64,000 nucleotides of DNA from Sphingomonas adhaesiva (GTDB taxonomy: Bacteria; Pseudomonadota; Alphaproteobacteria; Sphingomonadales; Sphingomonadaceae). Positions 21,752-30,857 of the stretch are shown here, in pieces (the first letter of the stretch is position 1; the number at the start of each line of letters is the position of its first letter). Under the pieces are notes generated by a model, which saw nothing but the letters and a program-made list of their open reading frames with translations, made no database searches and was not told the origin of the DNA. The translations under genes were made by a program, and so were the position numbers. The stretch lies in contig NZ_JAQIJT010000002.1 in NCBI RefSeq assembly GCF_036946125.1, positions 1,486,001-1,550,000 on the forward strand, read 5' to 3'.

Positions 21752-23383
21752 TCACGCGGCGACCGCCATCGCCTCCGTCGCCGCGAGCAGGGTGACGGTC
21801 GCGGTGGCCCCGCCCCCTCTCCCCGCGCTCTCCAGCCGCAACGTGCCGTCCATCGCGACCAGCGTGTTCGCGCACCAATGCAGCCCCAGCCCCCCGGACT
21901 TGTGCGCGCGGGTCGAAAAACCGCGCCGGAACAGCAGCGCCGCCTCCGCGGGATCGAAGCCTTCGCCGTCATCCGCGATGCGCAGGCTCACCTGATCGTC
22001 GCCCCGCGCGACCGAAACGGTCACCCGCCCCCGCGTTCGCCCGGTCGCGGCGATCGCTTCGGCCGCATTGGCGAACAGATTGCCGATCACCTGGCTGAGC
22101 AGGACCGCATTCGCGCGCACCATGACCGGCGCGTCCGGCAGCACGAAGGCCGCGATCGCACCCCCCGCATGCCCCGCGATCGCCGCCTGTTGCGTCAGGA
22201 TCAGCGTCAGATCGCACGCCGCCAGCCGCGGCCGCTCGTGTGCCGTCGCCTGCTGCTGCCCGATGATGTCGAGCACATGCGCCAGCGCGCGCCGCGCCAT
22301 CGCGTCCTGCGCGACGCGTTCCGCCATCGCCGCGGTCCCCGCATCCAGCGCCCTCATGACGAAGGCGATCAGCCGCCTGCGACGATCCTCCTCCAGTTCC
22401 GGCCCGGCGAGCTCGTCCAGCGCGCGGCGCACCAGCGCCACGTCGAACGGCGGCTGCACCACGGCATGGCTCAGCATCGTGCCGATCGGCGACAGCGCGT
22501 TGCGGACGTTGTGCATCACCGCCACCGCGCTTTCCGAGCGCCCCAGCGCGAAGGTCTGCACCGCATTCTGCTCGCGCAGCCGCCGCAGCTGCGCCAGCAT
22601 CGCGTTGAAGCTGCGCCCCAGCGCGCCGATCTCGTCCACGCGCGCCTCGTTCGGGAACGGATTCAGCACGCCCGACGAGCGCACCCCCTCCATATGGAGC
22701 TGCAACCGCGCCAGCGGCGTCAGCACCTGCTCCCCGATCATCCGCCGCAGCATCGTCAGCACCAGCAGCAGGAGCAGCACCGATCCCGCGATCGCCAGCA
22801 GTAAAAGCCGCCGCCCCAGCGTCGACACCTCGCGCGGCACCATGAAGCGGATGCTCGCCACCCCGCGCCCGTCGGCCCCGGGAAGCGGCATCGCGACCGC
22901 CAGATGGTGCCGTTCCGGCTGGACCGACGTCGCGTCGACCGGCGTCCGATCGATCGCGATGCTCGGCTCGATCCGCGACAACATCGCCCCCGTGACCGGC
23001 CGCACCGCCACGATGGTGCCGCCACGGGCGTCCGGCGCGACGCCGATCGCCGCGACACCCGCCCCCCGGCGCATGAAATAGCCGCCCACCGCCCGCCGGC
23101 CGGGCACGGCATACACCAGCGCCGCCCGCGAGCGACCCTTCACCCCGTCGGCATGATCGCGCGCCATCTCCTGCACCTCGGTCGTCATTGCGCGCAGCGC
23201 GCCCTCTATCCGCACGACATGGACGTCGGCGGAGCGGCGTTCCAGCACGGAGAAACTGGGCACCAGCACGCTCGCCAGCAGCACCGTCGCGCCCAGCGCG
23301 CCCGCGATCCCCACCGCGGTCAGCATGAGCACGAGCCGCGCCCCCAGCGACGGGGTGCGCAACGCGCGAAGGACCTCGCGCAT
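21752..23383 (-). CDS. sensor histidine kinase with HAMP-like linker
   Basis: 543 residues. One membrane helix near residues 17-40, an extracytoplasmic sensor region (about 41-165), a second helix (about 168-192, LLLLAIAGSVLLLLLVLTML) and a HAMP-like linker lead to the dimerisation helix. The phosphoacceptor His is in VMHNVRNALSPIG, an HN-type H box rather than the common HELRTP. ATPase motifs follow: N box GNLFANAAEAI, G1 DDGEGFD, F box GFSTRAHKSGGLGLHWC and a C-terminal Gly-rich strand. Its ATG is 2 nt after the stop of the GGDEF-EAL response regulator gene, its likely partner. Confidence 0.9.
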   Translation of the reverse strand: MREVLRALRTPSLGARLVLMLTAVGIAGALGATVLLASVLVPSFSVLERRSADVHVVRIEGALRAMTTEVQEMARDHADGVKGRSRAALVYAVPGRRAVGGYFMRRGAGVAAIGVAPDARGGTIVAVRPVTGAMLSRIEPSIAIDRTPVDATSVQPERHHLAVAMPLPGADGRGVASIRFMVPREVSTLGRRLLLLAIAGSVLLLLLVLTMLRRMIGEQVLTPLARLQLHMEGVRSSGVLNPFPNEARVDEIGALGRSFNAMLAQLRRLREQNAVQTFALGRSESAVAVMHNVRNALSPIGTMLSHAVVQPPFDVALVRRALDELAGPELEEDRRRRLIAFVMRALDAGTAAMAERVAQDAMARRALAHVLDIIGQQQATAHERPRLAACDLTLILTQQAAIAGHAGGAIAAFVLPDAPVMVRANAVLLSQVIGNLFANAAEAIAATGRTRGRVTVSVARGDDQVSLRIADDGEGFDPAEAALLFRRGFSTRAHKSGGLGLHWCANTLVAMDGTLRLESAGRGGGATATVTLLAATEAMAVAA

Positions 23384-23385
23384 CG

Positions 23386-25278
23386 TCAGCCGTCGGTGCC
23401 GGTCCGCGCCAGCGGCGTGGGTCGCATCCCCGTCCCCGCGAGCCAGCGCCGGTGCGCCAGCCCGATCGCCTGCGCCGCCGTCACCGGGCAGCTGAAGAAC
23501 GCGCCCTGCAGATGGCTGGCCCCCGCGGCGCGCAGCAGGTCGACATGCGCCTGCGTCTCGACCCCCTCGGCCACGACGTTCAGCCCCAGCGAATGCGCCA
23601 GGTGGATGATCGAGCGCACGATCGCGAGCGATTCGCGTTCCCGCGGCATGCCCTCGATGAAGCTGCGGTCGATCTTCAGCGTATCGAGCGCGAAGGTGCG
23701 GATGTTGTAGAGCGAGGAATAGCCGGTCCCGAAATCGTCGAGCGCGATGCGGAAGCCGAGCGCGCGCAGCTGGTCCAGCGTCCGCGCCGCCCCTTCGGCA
23801 TCGTCGAAGATCGCGGTCTCGGTGATCTCGATCTGGATGCGGGCCGGGTCGACGCCCGCGCGCTCCACGCGCGCGCGGATGTCGGCCACGAAATTCTGGC
23901 GACGGAACTGGCGCGGGCTGACGTTGACGGAGACATACTGGCCCGGGAAACGCTTCACCGCCATCAGGCTGCGCTCCAGCACCCAGTCGCCCAGCTCGTG
24001 GATCAGGTTCGATTCCTCCGCGATCGGGATGAAGATCGCGGGGCTCACCGGCCCATGCTCGCGCGTGTTCCAGCGCAACAGCGTCTCGAAGCCGACGATC
24101 TCGTGCGCCGCGCCGCTGACGATCGGCTGGAACGCCAGCGACAGCTCGCAGCGCTCGATCGCGCGGCTCAGCCCCTTCTCGATCCGCTGGCGCAGCCGCA
24201 CGTTCTCGTCCAGCTCGCGGTCGAACAGCCGCGCGCAGTTCCGCCCGTGCCGCTTGGCATCGTTGAGCGCCAGATCGGCGCGGCGCAGCAGGTGGACCGC
24301 GTCGTTGCCGCCCGCCGGATCGGCCACGATCAGCCCCATCGATGCAGCGCCGCGCACCGACTGGCCGAAGATCGTCACCGTCGTGGAGCACGCCGCGACC
24401 AGCGCATCGGCGGTGGCGAGCCCCGACGCCTGGTCCTGCGTGTCGTAGAGCAGGCCGAACTCGTCGCCGCCCAGCCGCGCGACCATGCCGCCCTCGGGCA
24501 GCGCATCCTGCAACTGGCGGCACACCGCGCGCAGCAACGCGTCGCCCGCCAGATGCCCCATCGTGTCGTTGACCTGCTTGAAACGGTCGAGGTCGAGCAT
24601 CGCCACCGCGAAGGCGCCGGGGCGGCGGACGCGCTCGTGCAGCGCGCGCTGGAAGGCGACGCGATTGGGCGCCTCGGTCAGGGAGTCGTGGCTGGCGACG
24701 TGGAGCGCGCGGCGCTCGTTCGCGGCGAGCTCCGCTGCCTGCTGCTCCAGCTGCACCAGCTGCCGCGCGAGCGTCGCATGCGCGTCGCGCAGCGCGCGGT
24801 CCATGCCCCAGCGCTTGCCGAGCGACGCGGCCAGCTGCGCGACCTCGCCCACCTCGAACGGCTTGGCGATGTAGAACAGCTTGTCGACCGGCCCTGCGAC
24901 GCGCGCGATGTCGACCAGCGAGAAGTCGGAATAACCCGTGACGATCACGATCTGGATATCGGGGTCGAGCGCGCGGATACGGCGTGCGGTGTCGCGCCCG
25001 TCGATCCCGGCCGGCATCCGAACGTCGATGAAGGCGATGCGGAACGGGTCGCCCGCGGCCAGCGCGCGCTCCACCTCCGCCACGGCATCCAGCCCCTGGA
25101 GATGGTGGACGGTGTCGAAGACCGGCGCGTCGTCGTTGTGCGGCGGTGCGTCGGGCAGGTCGCCGAACAGCTCGCCCGCCATCGCCGACAGCGCCGCGGC
25201 GGATGCCGGCGGCGGCGACAGCGCCAGACGATAGCCGTCGTGTACTGTCGGTTCGTCGTCGACGATCAGGATCCGCAT
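23386..25278 (-). CDS. response regulator with GGDEF and EAL domains (c-di-GMP signalling)
   Basis: 630 residues in three modules. Residues 1-140 are a receiver with ILIVDDEPTV, phospho-Asp in AFIDVRMPAG, and KPF. A coiled linker leads to a GGDEF domain (about 190-350) with intact signature RLGGDEFGLLYD, but no RxxD inhibitory site at the usual five-residue distance. The EAL domain (about 365-620) has FETLLRW at the EAL position, so the Glu is kept and Ala replaced by Thr, with NVSPRQF, EITETA, LDDFGTGYSS, KIDRSFI and VAEGVET intact. Both cyclase and phosphodiesterase activity look possible. It is co-transcribed with the downstream histidine kinase. Confidence 0.93.
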   Translation of the reverse strand: MRILIVDDEPTVHDGYRLALSPPPASAAALSAMAGELFGDLPDAPPHNDDAPVFDTVHHLQGLDAVAEVERALAAGDPFRIAFIDVRMPAGIDGRDTARRIRALDPDIQIVIVTGYSDFSLVDIARVAGPVDKLFYIAKPFEVGEVAQLAASLGKRWGMDRALRDAHATLARQLVQLEQQAAELAANERRALHVASHDSLTEAPNRVAFQRALHERVRRPGAFAVAMLDLDRFKQVNDTMGHLAGDALLRAVCRQLQDALPEGGMVARLGGDEFGLLYDTQDQASGLATADALVAACSTTVTIFGQSVRGAASMGLIVADPAGGNDAVHLLRRADLALNDAKRHGRNCARLFDRELDENVRLRQRIEKGLSRAIERCELSLAFQPIVSGAAHEIVGFETLLRWNTREHGPVSPAIFIPIAEESNLIHELGDWVLERSLMAVKRFPGQYVSVNVSPRQFRRQNFVADIRARVERAGVDPARIQIEITETAIFDDAEGAARTLDQLRALGFRIALDDFGTGYSSLYNIRTFALDTLKIDRSFIEGMPRERESLAIVRSIIHLAHSLGLNVVAEGVETQAHVDLLRAAGASHLQGAFFSCPVTAAQAIGLAHRRWLAGTGMRPTPLARTGTDG

Positions 25279-25345
25279 CGGTCTTCCCTCCCCCCCGGGA
25301 TCGCCGGCACGTCCGGCGCGTGGATGGTGGGGTAAGCGCGGAGGG

Positions 25346-26254
25346 TTAAGCAGCCGTAAACCGTGTCTCCAGCGCTATCTCGCCCAGCACCACCGCACCC
25401 AGCGGACCGGCGTTGCCGCCCAGCGCCGCGGGGACGATGAACGTGTCCATGGCCTGCACCTGCGGCAGCGCGACATAGCCGTTCAGATGCGCCGCGGTGG
25501 CGCGCCGCAACCGCGGCAGCAGGTCCGGATTGCCCACCATGACGCCGCCGCCCAGCACGATGCGGCGCGGCACCCCCGTCAGCGTCAGCGTCGCGAAGAG
25601 GTGCGACAGCGCATCGACCACCGTATCCCAGGCGGGATCGTCGAGCGACAGCGCCTCGCCCTTCACCCCCGTCCGCGCCGCGATCGCCGGCCCCGCGGCC
25701 AGCCCCTCGACGCAGGCGCCGTGGAACGGGCAGGCCCCGCCCCAATCGTCGCCCAGCAGCCGCGGCGGGCGGATATGCCCCAGTTCCGAATGGGTCATGC
25801 CGTCGACCGGCCGGCCGTGCGCGATCATCCCCGCGCCCACGCCGGTGCCGACCGTGACATAGGCCAGGTCGCCCAGCCCCTGCCCGGCGCCCCAGCGCGC
25901 CTCGCCCATCGCCGCGCCCACGACATCGCTGTGAAAGCCGACCGGCACGCCGTAGCGCGCCTTCAGCCGCTTCGCGATATCGGTATTGGCCCAGTGCGGC
26001 TTGGGCGTTGAGGTGATGTGCCCATAGTCGCCCGCCGCCGGATCGATCGAGACGGGCCCGAAGCTGGCGACGCCGATCGCGGCGAACTCGCGCCAGCCAT
26101 CGAGGGCGGCCTCCAGCGCGGGCAGCGTCTCGTCCGGGTGCGTGGTCGGGACGCGCACTTCCTCCAGGATATGATCCGGGCCGCTCGCCAGGATCGCGAT
26201 GCACTTCGTGCCCCCCAGCTCCACTCCGGCGATCAGTCGCTCCGACGTCGGCAT
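25346..26254 (-). CDS. ROK-family sugar kinase (fructokinase type)
   Basis: 302 residues, cytoplasmic. The N-terminal ATP phosphate-1 motif is GVELGGTKC (about 9-17); VTVGTGVGAGMI is phosphate-2; the ROK zinc signature appears as HSELGHI...CPFHGACVEGLAAG with His and three Cys/His ligands. The sequence closely follows bacterial fructokinases of the ROK type (Mak-like), so fructose phosphorylation is the best guess, but ROK kinases differ in substrate. The ATG directly follows the TGA of the upstream MarR gene with no gap, so they form an operon. No sugar transporter is adjacent. Confidence 0.88.
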   Translation of the reverse strand: MPTSERLIAGVELGGTKCIAILASGPDHILEEVRVPTTHPDETLPALEAALDGWREFAAIGVASFGPVSIDPAAGDYGHITSTPKPHWANTDIAKRLKARYGVPVGFHSDVVGAAMGEARWGAGQGLGDLAYVTVGTGVGAGMIAHGRPVDGMTHSELGHIRPPRLLGDDWGGACPFHGACVEGLAAGPAIAARTGVKGEALSLDDPAWDTVVDALSHLFATLTLTGVPRRIVLGGGVMVGNPDLLPRLRRATAAHLNGYVALPQVQAMDTFIVPAALGGNAGPLGAVVLGEIALETRFTAA

Positions 26255-26698
26255 TCAGTCGTCCTCCTGGGCCGCGGCGTCGATCCGGCGCAGCATGTCG
26301 GTGAATTGTCGCAGCTCATGCGCGTCGAACCGGCCGAAGATGCGACGTTCCCACTCCATCGCCTTGGGCGCGATCTCGGCATAGAGCGCGCGGCCGGCAT
26401 CGGTCAGCGTCAAATGGTGCGAGCGGCGGTCGCCCGGATTGGGCGCGCGCGCCAGCAGCCCCCGCGCGGTCAGCGCGATCGCGGCGCGGCTGACCGTCAC
26501 CTTGTCCATCCGGCTGAGCTCGCCCAGCTGCGCCTGCGTGATCGGGGCATGTTCCGCGATCAGCGCGATCAGCCGCCACTCCGGGATCGATAACCCGAAC
26601 AGCGCGTCATACGCCTGTGCGATCCGGTCGCTCACGCGATTGGACGTCACCGACAGCAGGTACGGCAGGAAACGGTCGAGATGAAGGCGTTCGGCCAT
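26255..26698 (-). CDS. MarR-family transcriptional regulator
   Basis: 147 residues with the winged-helix MarR core: helix-turn-helix ITQAQLGELSRMDKVTVSRAAIALTARGLL (about 54-83), then the wing RAPNPGDRRSHHLTLTDAGRAL containing the conserved Asp-Arg-Arg. It is first in a two-gene unit with the ROK kinase. The palindrome GCAATGTTGC at 26746-26755, 48 bp upstream of the start, is a plausible operator for itself and for the divergent hydrolase at 26790. Ligand unknown. Confidence 0.92.
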   Translation of the reverse strand: MAERLHLDRFLPYLLSVTSNRVSDRIAQAYDALFGLSIPEWRLIALIAEHAPITQAQLGELSRMDKVTVSRAAIALTARGLLARAPNPGDRRSHHLTLTDAGRALYAEIAPKAMEWERRIFGRFDAHELRQFTDMLRRIDAAAQEDD

Positions 26699-26745
26699 GG
26701 GACAGTCGCGCTACCACGGGACGCGGCGCAGCGGAACCGGGCGGC

Positions 26746-26755
26746 GCAATGTTGC
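26746..26755. promoter_or_regulatory. candidate MarR operator
   Basis: GCAA-TG-TTGC is a perfect dyad in the 91-bp divergent region between the marR-type gene and the alpha/beta hydrolase. MarR proteins commonly bind short dyads such as TTGC-N-GCAA variants in their own promoters. No binding evidence beyond position and symmetry. Confidence 0.4.
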
Positions 26756-26789
26756 ATTATCGTGACGACAGGCTGATGGTGTCGACACG

Positions 26790-27692
26790 ATGACCGTGAT
26801 ACGCGCGAACGGAATAGAGATCGATTACGAGGACCACGGCCCCGCCGACGGTCCCGCGGTGCTGCTCGTCATGGGGCTGGGCGCGCAGCTGGTGCGCTGG
26901 CCGATGGCGATGGTCGACGGGCTGGTGGCGCATGGCTACCGCGTCATCCGTTTCGACAATCGCGACGTCGGCCTGTCGACGAAGTTCGATCACGCCGGCG
27001 TCCCCGGCATCGTATGGACCGCGATCCAGAAGCGGTGCGGGCTCACCCCCGTCGTGCCCTATACGCTGACCGACATGGCGCAGGACGCGGTCGGGCTGCT
27101 CGACGCGCTGTCGATCCCGCGCGCGCATGTCGTCGGCGCCTCGATGGGGGGCATGATCGCGCAGCTGATGGCGGCACGCTGGCCAGATCGGGTGGAGACG
27201 CTCACCTCGATCATGTCCACCACCGGCCGCGCCGATTGCTCGCGTCCGACGATGCGCACCACGGCGCTGCTGCTGCGCCACCCGCGCAGCGACGATGTGG
27301 AGGCGATCGTCGCGCATGGCACGATGGCCGGGCGCGCGGTCGGCGGGCGTTTCCCGATGGAGGATGCCTTCATGGCGGAGCGCATCCGCAGCGAAACGCT
27401 GCGCAACCGCTGCCCCACCGGCTTCCTGCGCCAGATGGCGGCGATCATCGCCGATGGCGACCGCACCGAACGGCTGCGCCGTATCACCGCCCCGACGCTG
27501 GTGATCCACGGCAGCGACGATCCGCTGGTGCCCGTCGCCGGCGGTCGTGAGACGGCACGCGCCATACCCGGCGCGCGCCTGCTCGAGATCGAGGGCATGG
27601 GGCACACGCTGCCGCCGCAGGTCATTCCTCAGATCGTCGACGCCATCGCCGCGCACGCCCGCGCCCTCCCCCCGGTGGCCCGCGCCGCGTGA
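26790..27692 (+). CDS. alpha/beta-fold hydrolase
   Basis: 300 residues with the alpha/beta hydrolase fold: oxyanion-region strand VLLVMGLGAQ, nucleophile elbow VVGASMGGMIA (Ser about residue 117), acid in VIHGSDDPLVP and catalytic His in EGMGHTLP. No signal peptide, so cytoplasmic. The RFDNRDVGLSTK segment is typical of the large esterase/epoxide-hydrolase-like group, and substrate cannot be predicted. The ATG at 26790 is divergent from the MarR gene. Its stop overlaps the GTG of the DsbA-like gene (GTGA). Confidence 0.88.
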   Translation: MTVIRANGIEIDYEDHGPADGPAVLLVMGLGAQLVRWPMAMVDGLVAHGYRVIRFDNRDVGLSTKFDHAGVPGIVWTAIQKRCGLTPVVPYTLTDMAQDAVGLLDALSIPRAHVVGASMGGMIAQLMAARWPDRVETLTSIMSTTGRADCSRPTMRTTALLLRHPRSDDVEAIVAHGTMAGRAVGGRFPMEDAFMAERIRSETLRNRCPTGFLRQMAAIIADGDRTERLRRITAPTLVIHGSDDPLVPVAGGRETARAIPGARLLEIEGMGHTLPPQVIPQIVDAIAAHARALPPVARAA

Positions 27693-28351
27693 GCTCCCCG
27701 CGCCCCGCGGTGCGGATCGACATGGTGTCGGACATCGTGTGTCCGTGGTGCGCGATCGGCCTTGCCGAACTGGAACGCGCGATCGCCAGGGTGGGCGATA
27801 CGGTCGACGTCGAGCTCGTCTTCCACCCCCTTCAGCTCAATCCCGGCCTCCCGCCCGAGGGCGAGGCGGTGCGCGACAATCTCGCGCGCAAATACGGCGC
27901 CGGCCCCGATCAGGCCCGCGCCGCCGGCCAGCGCATCCGCGCCGCGGCGGACGAAGCGGGGATCGATCTCGGCGGGCGCCCCGACCGTTTGTACGACACC
28001 TTCGATGCGCATCGCCTGCTCCATTGGGCGGCGCAGCGGCAACGCCAGTTGCCCCTCAAGCGCGCGTTGCTCGACAGCTATTTCATGTGCGGCGAGAATA
28101 TCTCAGACTCCGAGGTACTGGTCGCCGCCGCGACCCGCGCCGGGCTCGACCCCGACGCGGCACGCCATGTCCTGACCGCGGGCGACCATGCCGGCGATGT
28201 GCGTGCGGCGGAGGGATATTGGCGCGGCGAAGGCGTCATGTCGGTGCCGACGATGGTGCTCGACGGGCGCTACGTCATTCCCGGCGCGCAGTCCGCCGCG
28301 CGGCTGGAGAAGGCGCTGCGCCGCCGCGCTGCCGAGGCAACCGCGCCATAG
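27689..28351 (+). CDS. DsbA-family (FrnE-type) thioredoxin-fold oxidoreductase
   Basis: 220 residues, cytoplasmic (no signal peptide). The redox motif is DIVCPWCAIG (CPWC, about residues 17-20) in the N-terminal thioredoxin strand, followed by a large helical insertion, and the C-terminal GVMSVPTMVLDGRYVIPGAQ with the cis-Pro loop. This is the FrnE/2-hydroxychromene-2-carboxylate isomerase-like DsbA subgroup. It starts at GTG 27689, overlapping the stop of the hydrolase gene, so the pair is translationally coupled. Substrate unknown. Confidence 0.9.
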   Translation: MSSPRPAVRIDMVSDIVCPWCAIGLAELERAIARVGDTVDVELVFHPLQLNPGLPPEGEAVRDNLARKYGAGPDQARAAGQRIRAAADEAGIDLGGRPDRLYDTFDAHRLLHWAAQRQRQLPLKRALLDSYFMCGENISDSEVLVAAATRAGLDPDAARHVLTAGDHAGDVRAAEGYWRGEGVMSVPTMVLDGRYVIPGAQSAARLEKALRRRAAEATAP

Positions 28352-28515
28352 CCGCCGCCCCGCCACGGCAGCATATGCCGGGAGCGGACGCGCAACGCGC
28401 GCCATAATCTTCGGGAAAGCGTCGGCAGTGCGGCAGCCAATGCTTGCCGCGCCTGCGTAGTTTTCCCCCATCGCCGCGTGGCGATGCGACTCATGGCGCG
28501 CGAAGGAGACGATCG

Positions 28516-29388
28516 ATGGCCACCGGCATACAGGTGAAGGCGACGCTACGCCGGATGACCCCGGCCGATCTTCCCGCCGCGCACGATCTGTCGCGCGAGG
28601 TCAAATGGCCCCACCGGATCGAGGATTGGGAGATGATGCTCGCGCTGGGCGAGGGGCAGGTGGCGGAGATCGACGACCGCATCGTCGGATCGGCCCTCAC
28701 CTGGCAATTCGGCGCGGACGGCGATGCGTCGCGCGCCGCCACGATCGGCATGGTCATCGTCACCCCCGATGCGCAGGGCATGGGCATCGGCCGCCGCCTG
28801 ATGGAGGCGCTGCTGGAGCGGCATCCCGGCCGCAGCGTCATGCTGAATGCGACCGAGGAAGGGCTGCCGCTCTACGAGAAGCTCGGCTTCGAGCGGCTCG
28901 GCACCATCGTCCAGCATCAGGGCGCGGCGTTCCGCGTGCCGGTTGCCGAGCTGATCCCCGGCGAGCGCGTCCGCCCGCTCGGCACCAAGGATGACGAGAC
29001 GCTGTTCGCGCTCGCCCGCGCCGCGACCGGCATGGACCGGCGCGCGCTGCTGGAGGCGATCCTGCCCGGCGCGCAGGGCGTGATGCTGACGCGCGAGAAC
29101 GAGCCGGTCGGCTTCGCGCTCTTCCGCCGCTTCGGTCGCGGCTATCTGATCGGCCCGGTCGTCGCCCCCGACGTCGGCGGTGCGAAGGTGCTGATCTCGC
29201 ACTGGCTCGGCTCCAACGCGGGCGCCTTCTGCCGGATGGACGTGCCCGAGACCAGCGGGCTGGCGGAGTGGCTGGAGGATCTGGGCCTGCCGCAGGTCGG
29301 CCGCGTGGTCACGATGGTCCGCGGGCCGGCGCCGGCGACCGATCCCGCCACCCGTCTCTTCTCCCTCACCACACAGGCGCTCGGATGA
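28516..29388 (+). CDS. GNAT-family acetyltransferase (tandem domain)
   Basis: 290 residues. The first GNAT domain (about 1-140) has the acetyl-CoA loop TPDAQGMGIGRRLMEAL, matching the Q/RxxGxG/A motif, and a GLPLYEKLGFERLGTI strand. The second half (about 155-280) repeats the fold in degenerate form, with VGFALFRRFGRGYLIGPVVAPD. The ATG at 28516 is backed by AGGAG 8 nt upstream. Its stop overlaps the ATG of the succinate-semialdehyde dehydrogenase gene, placing it first in a catabolic operon. Substrate unknown. Confidence 0.88.
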   Translation: MATGIQVKATLRRMTPADLPAAHDLSREVKWPHRIEDWEMMLALGEGQVAEIDDRIVGSALTWQFGADGDASRAATIGMVIVTPDAQGMGIGRRLMEALLERHPGRSVMLNATEEGLPLYEKLGFERLGTIVQHQGAAFRVPVAELIPGERVRPLGTKDDETLFALARAATGMDRRALLEAILPGAQGVMLTRENEPVGFALFRRFGRGYLIGPVVAPDVGGAKVLISHWLGSNAGAFCRMDVPETSGLAEWLEDLGLPQVGRVVTMVRGPAPATDPATRLFSLTTQALG

Positions 29389-30857
29389 CCCTTCAGCTTT
29401 CCAACCCGTCGCTGTTCGTCCAGCAGGCGCTGATCGCGGGCGAATGGCGTGACGCCGGCGGCGGCGCGACGATCGCGGTCGAGGACCCCGCCACTGGCGC
29501 GACGATCGGCACCGTCCCCGATTGCACCGCGCAGGATACCCAGGCCGCCATCGCCGCGGCCGAGGCCGCGTGGCCGGCGTGGCGCGCGCGCACCGCGGGG
29601 GACCGCGCCGCGCTGATCGAACGCTGGTACGCGCTCGTCATGGAGAATGTCGCCGACTTGGGCCGCATCATGACCGCGGAGCAGGGCAAGCCGATCGCCG
29701 AGGCCGAGGGCGAGATCCGCTACGCCGCCACCTTCATCAAGTGGTTCGCGGAGGAAGGTCGCCGTATCGACGGCTCGATCGTCCCGGGACCCGAGGCGAG
29801 CCGCCGCATCCTGGTGATGAAGCAGCCGGTGGGCGTCTCCGCGGCGATCACGCCGTGGAATTTCCCGGCGGCGATGATTACCCGCAAGTGCTCGCCCGCC
29901 CTGGCGGCGGGCTGCCCCGTGGTGGTCAAGCCGTCCGACCTGACTCCCTTCACCGCGCTGGCGCTGGCGAAGCTGGCGCAGGATGCCGGCATCCCCGCCG
30001 GCGTCATCAACGTCCTGACCGGCCGGCCCGAGGCGATCGGCGCGGCGCTGACCGCCAGCCCGGTCGTGCGCAAGCTATCCTTCACCGGGTCGACCCGCGT
30101 CGGCGCGCTGCTGATGCGCCAGTCGGCCGACACCATCAAGCGGCTGAGCCTGGAGCTGGGGGGCAACGCCCCGCTCATCGTCTTCGACGACGCCGATGTC
30201 GATCTGGCGGTGGCGAGCACCATGGCCAGCAAGTTCCGCAACGCCGGCCAGACCTGCGTCTGCGCCAACCGCATCCTGGTGCAGGACGGCGTGTTCGACA
30301 CCTTCGCGGCGAAGCTGGCGGCGGCCGTCTCCGCGCTCAAGGTCGCGCCCGGCGACCGCGACGGCGCCACGATCGGCCCGCTCATCAACCACGCCGCGAT
30401 CGATAAGGTCCGCGCCCACGTCGACGATGCACTGTCGCACGGCGCGACGATCTACGCGCAGGCGGGCGAGGTCGCGTCCGATGCCGGCGCCGACCGCTTC
30501 GCCACCCCCGTGGTGCTGACCGGCGCGACCCGCGACATGCGGCTGGCGGACGAGGAGACGTTCGGCCCGGTCGCCCCGCTGTTCCGCTTCACCCACGAGG
30601 CGGAGGCGATCGAACTGGCCAATGCCACCAGCTACGGCCTCGCCAGCTATTTCTATACCGAAAACCTGCACCGCGCGTTCCGCGTCGCGGAGGCGCTGGA
30701 GACGGGCATGGTCGCGCTCAACACCGGCGGCATCGCGATGGAGATGGCGCCGTTCGGCGGCATCAAGCAGTCCGGGCTGGGCCGCGAGGGCGCGCATGCC
30801 GGGATCGAGGAATATCTGGAAACCAAGGCGTTCCACATCGGGGGACTGAAGGCGTGA
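29385..30857 (+). CDS. gabD: NAD(P)-dependent succinate-semialdehyde dehydrogenase
   Basis: 490 residues, the usual length for GabD-type aldehyde dehydrogenases, which oxidise succinate semialdehyde to succinate. The Rossmann segment ITPWNFPAAMITRK is followed by FTGSTRVG, catalytic Glu in LELGGNAPLIV (about 257) and nucleophile Cys in NAGQTCVCANR (about 291). The C-terminal PFGGIKQSGLGREGAHAGIEEYLETK is strongly GabD-like. It overlaps the GNAT gene upstream (ATGA) and the dehydrogenase downstream (GTGA). Substrate could be glutarate or other omega semialdehydes. Confidence 0.92.
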   Translation: MTLQLSNPSLFVQQALIAGEWRDAGGGATIAVEDPATGATIGTVPDCTAQDTQAAIAAAEAAWPAWRARTAGDRAALIERWYALVMENVADLGRIMTAEQGKPIAEAEGEIRYAATFIKWFAEEGRRIDGSIVPGPEASRRILVMKQPVGVSAAITPWNFPAAMITRKCSPALAAGCPVVVKPSDLTPFTALALAKLAQDAGIPAGVINVLTGRPEAIGAALTASPVVRKLSFTGSTRVGALLMRQSADTIKRLSLELGGNAPLIVFDDADVDLAVASTMASKFRNAGQTCVCANRILVQDGVFDTFAAKLAAAVSALKVAPGDRDGATIGPLINHAAIDKVRAHVDDALSHGATIYAQAGEVASDAGADRFATPVVLTGATRDMRLADEETFGPVAPLFRFTHEAEAIELANATSYGLASYFYTENLHRAFRVAEALETGMVALNTGGIAMEMAPFGGIKQSGLGREGAHAGIEEYLETKAFHIGGLKA

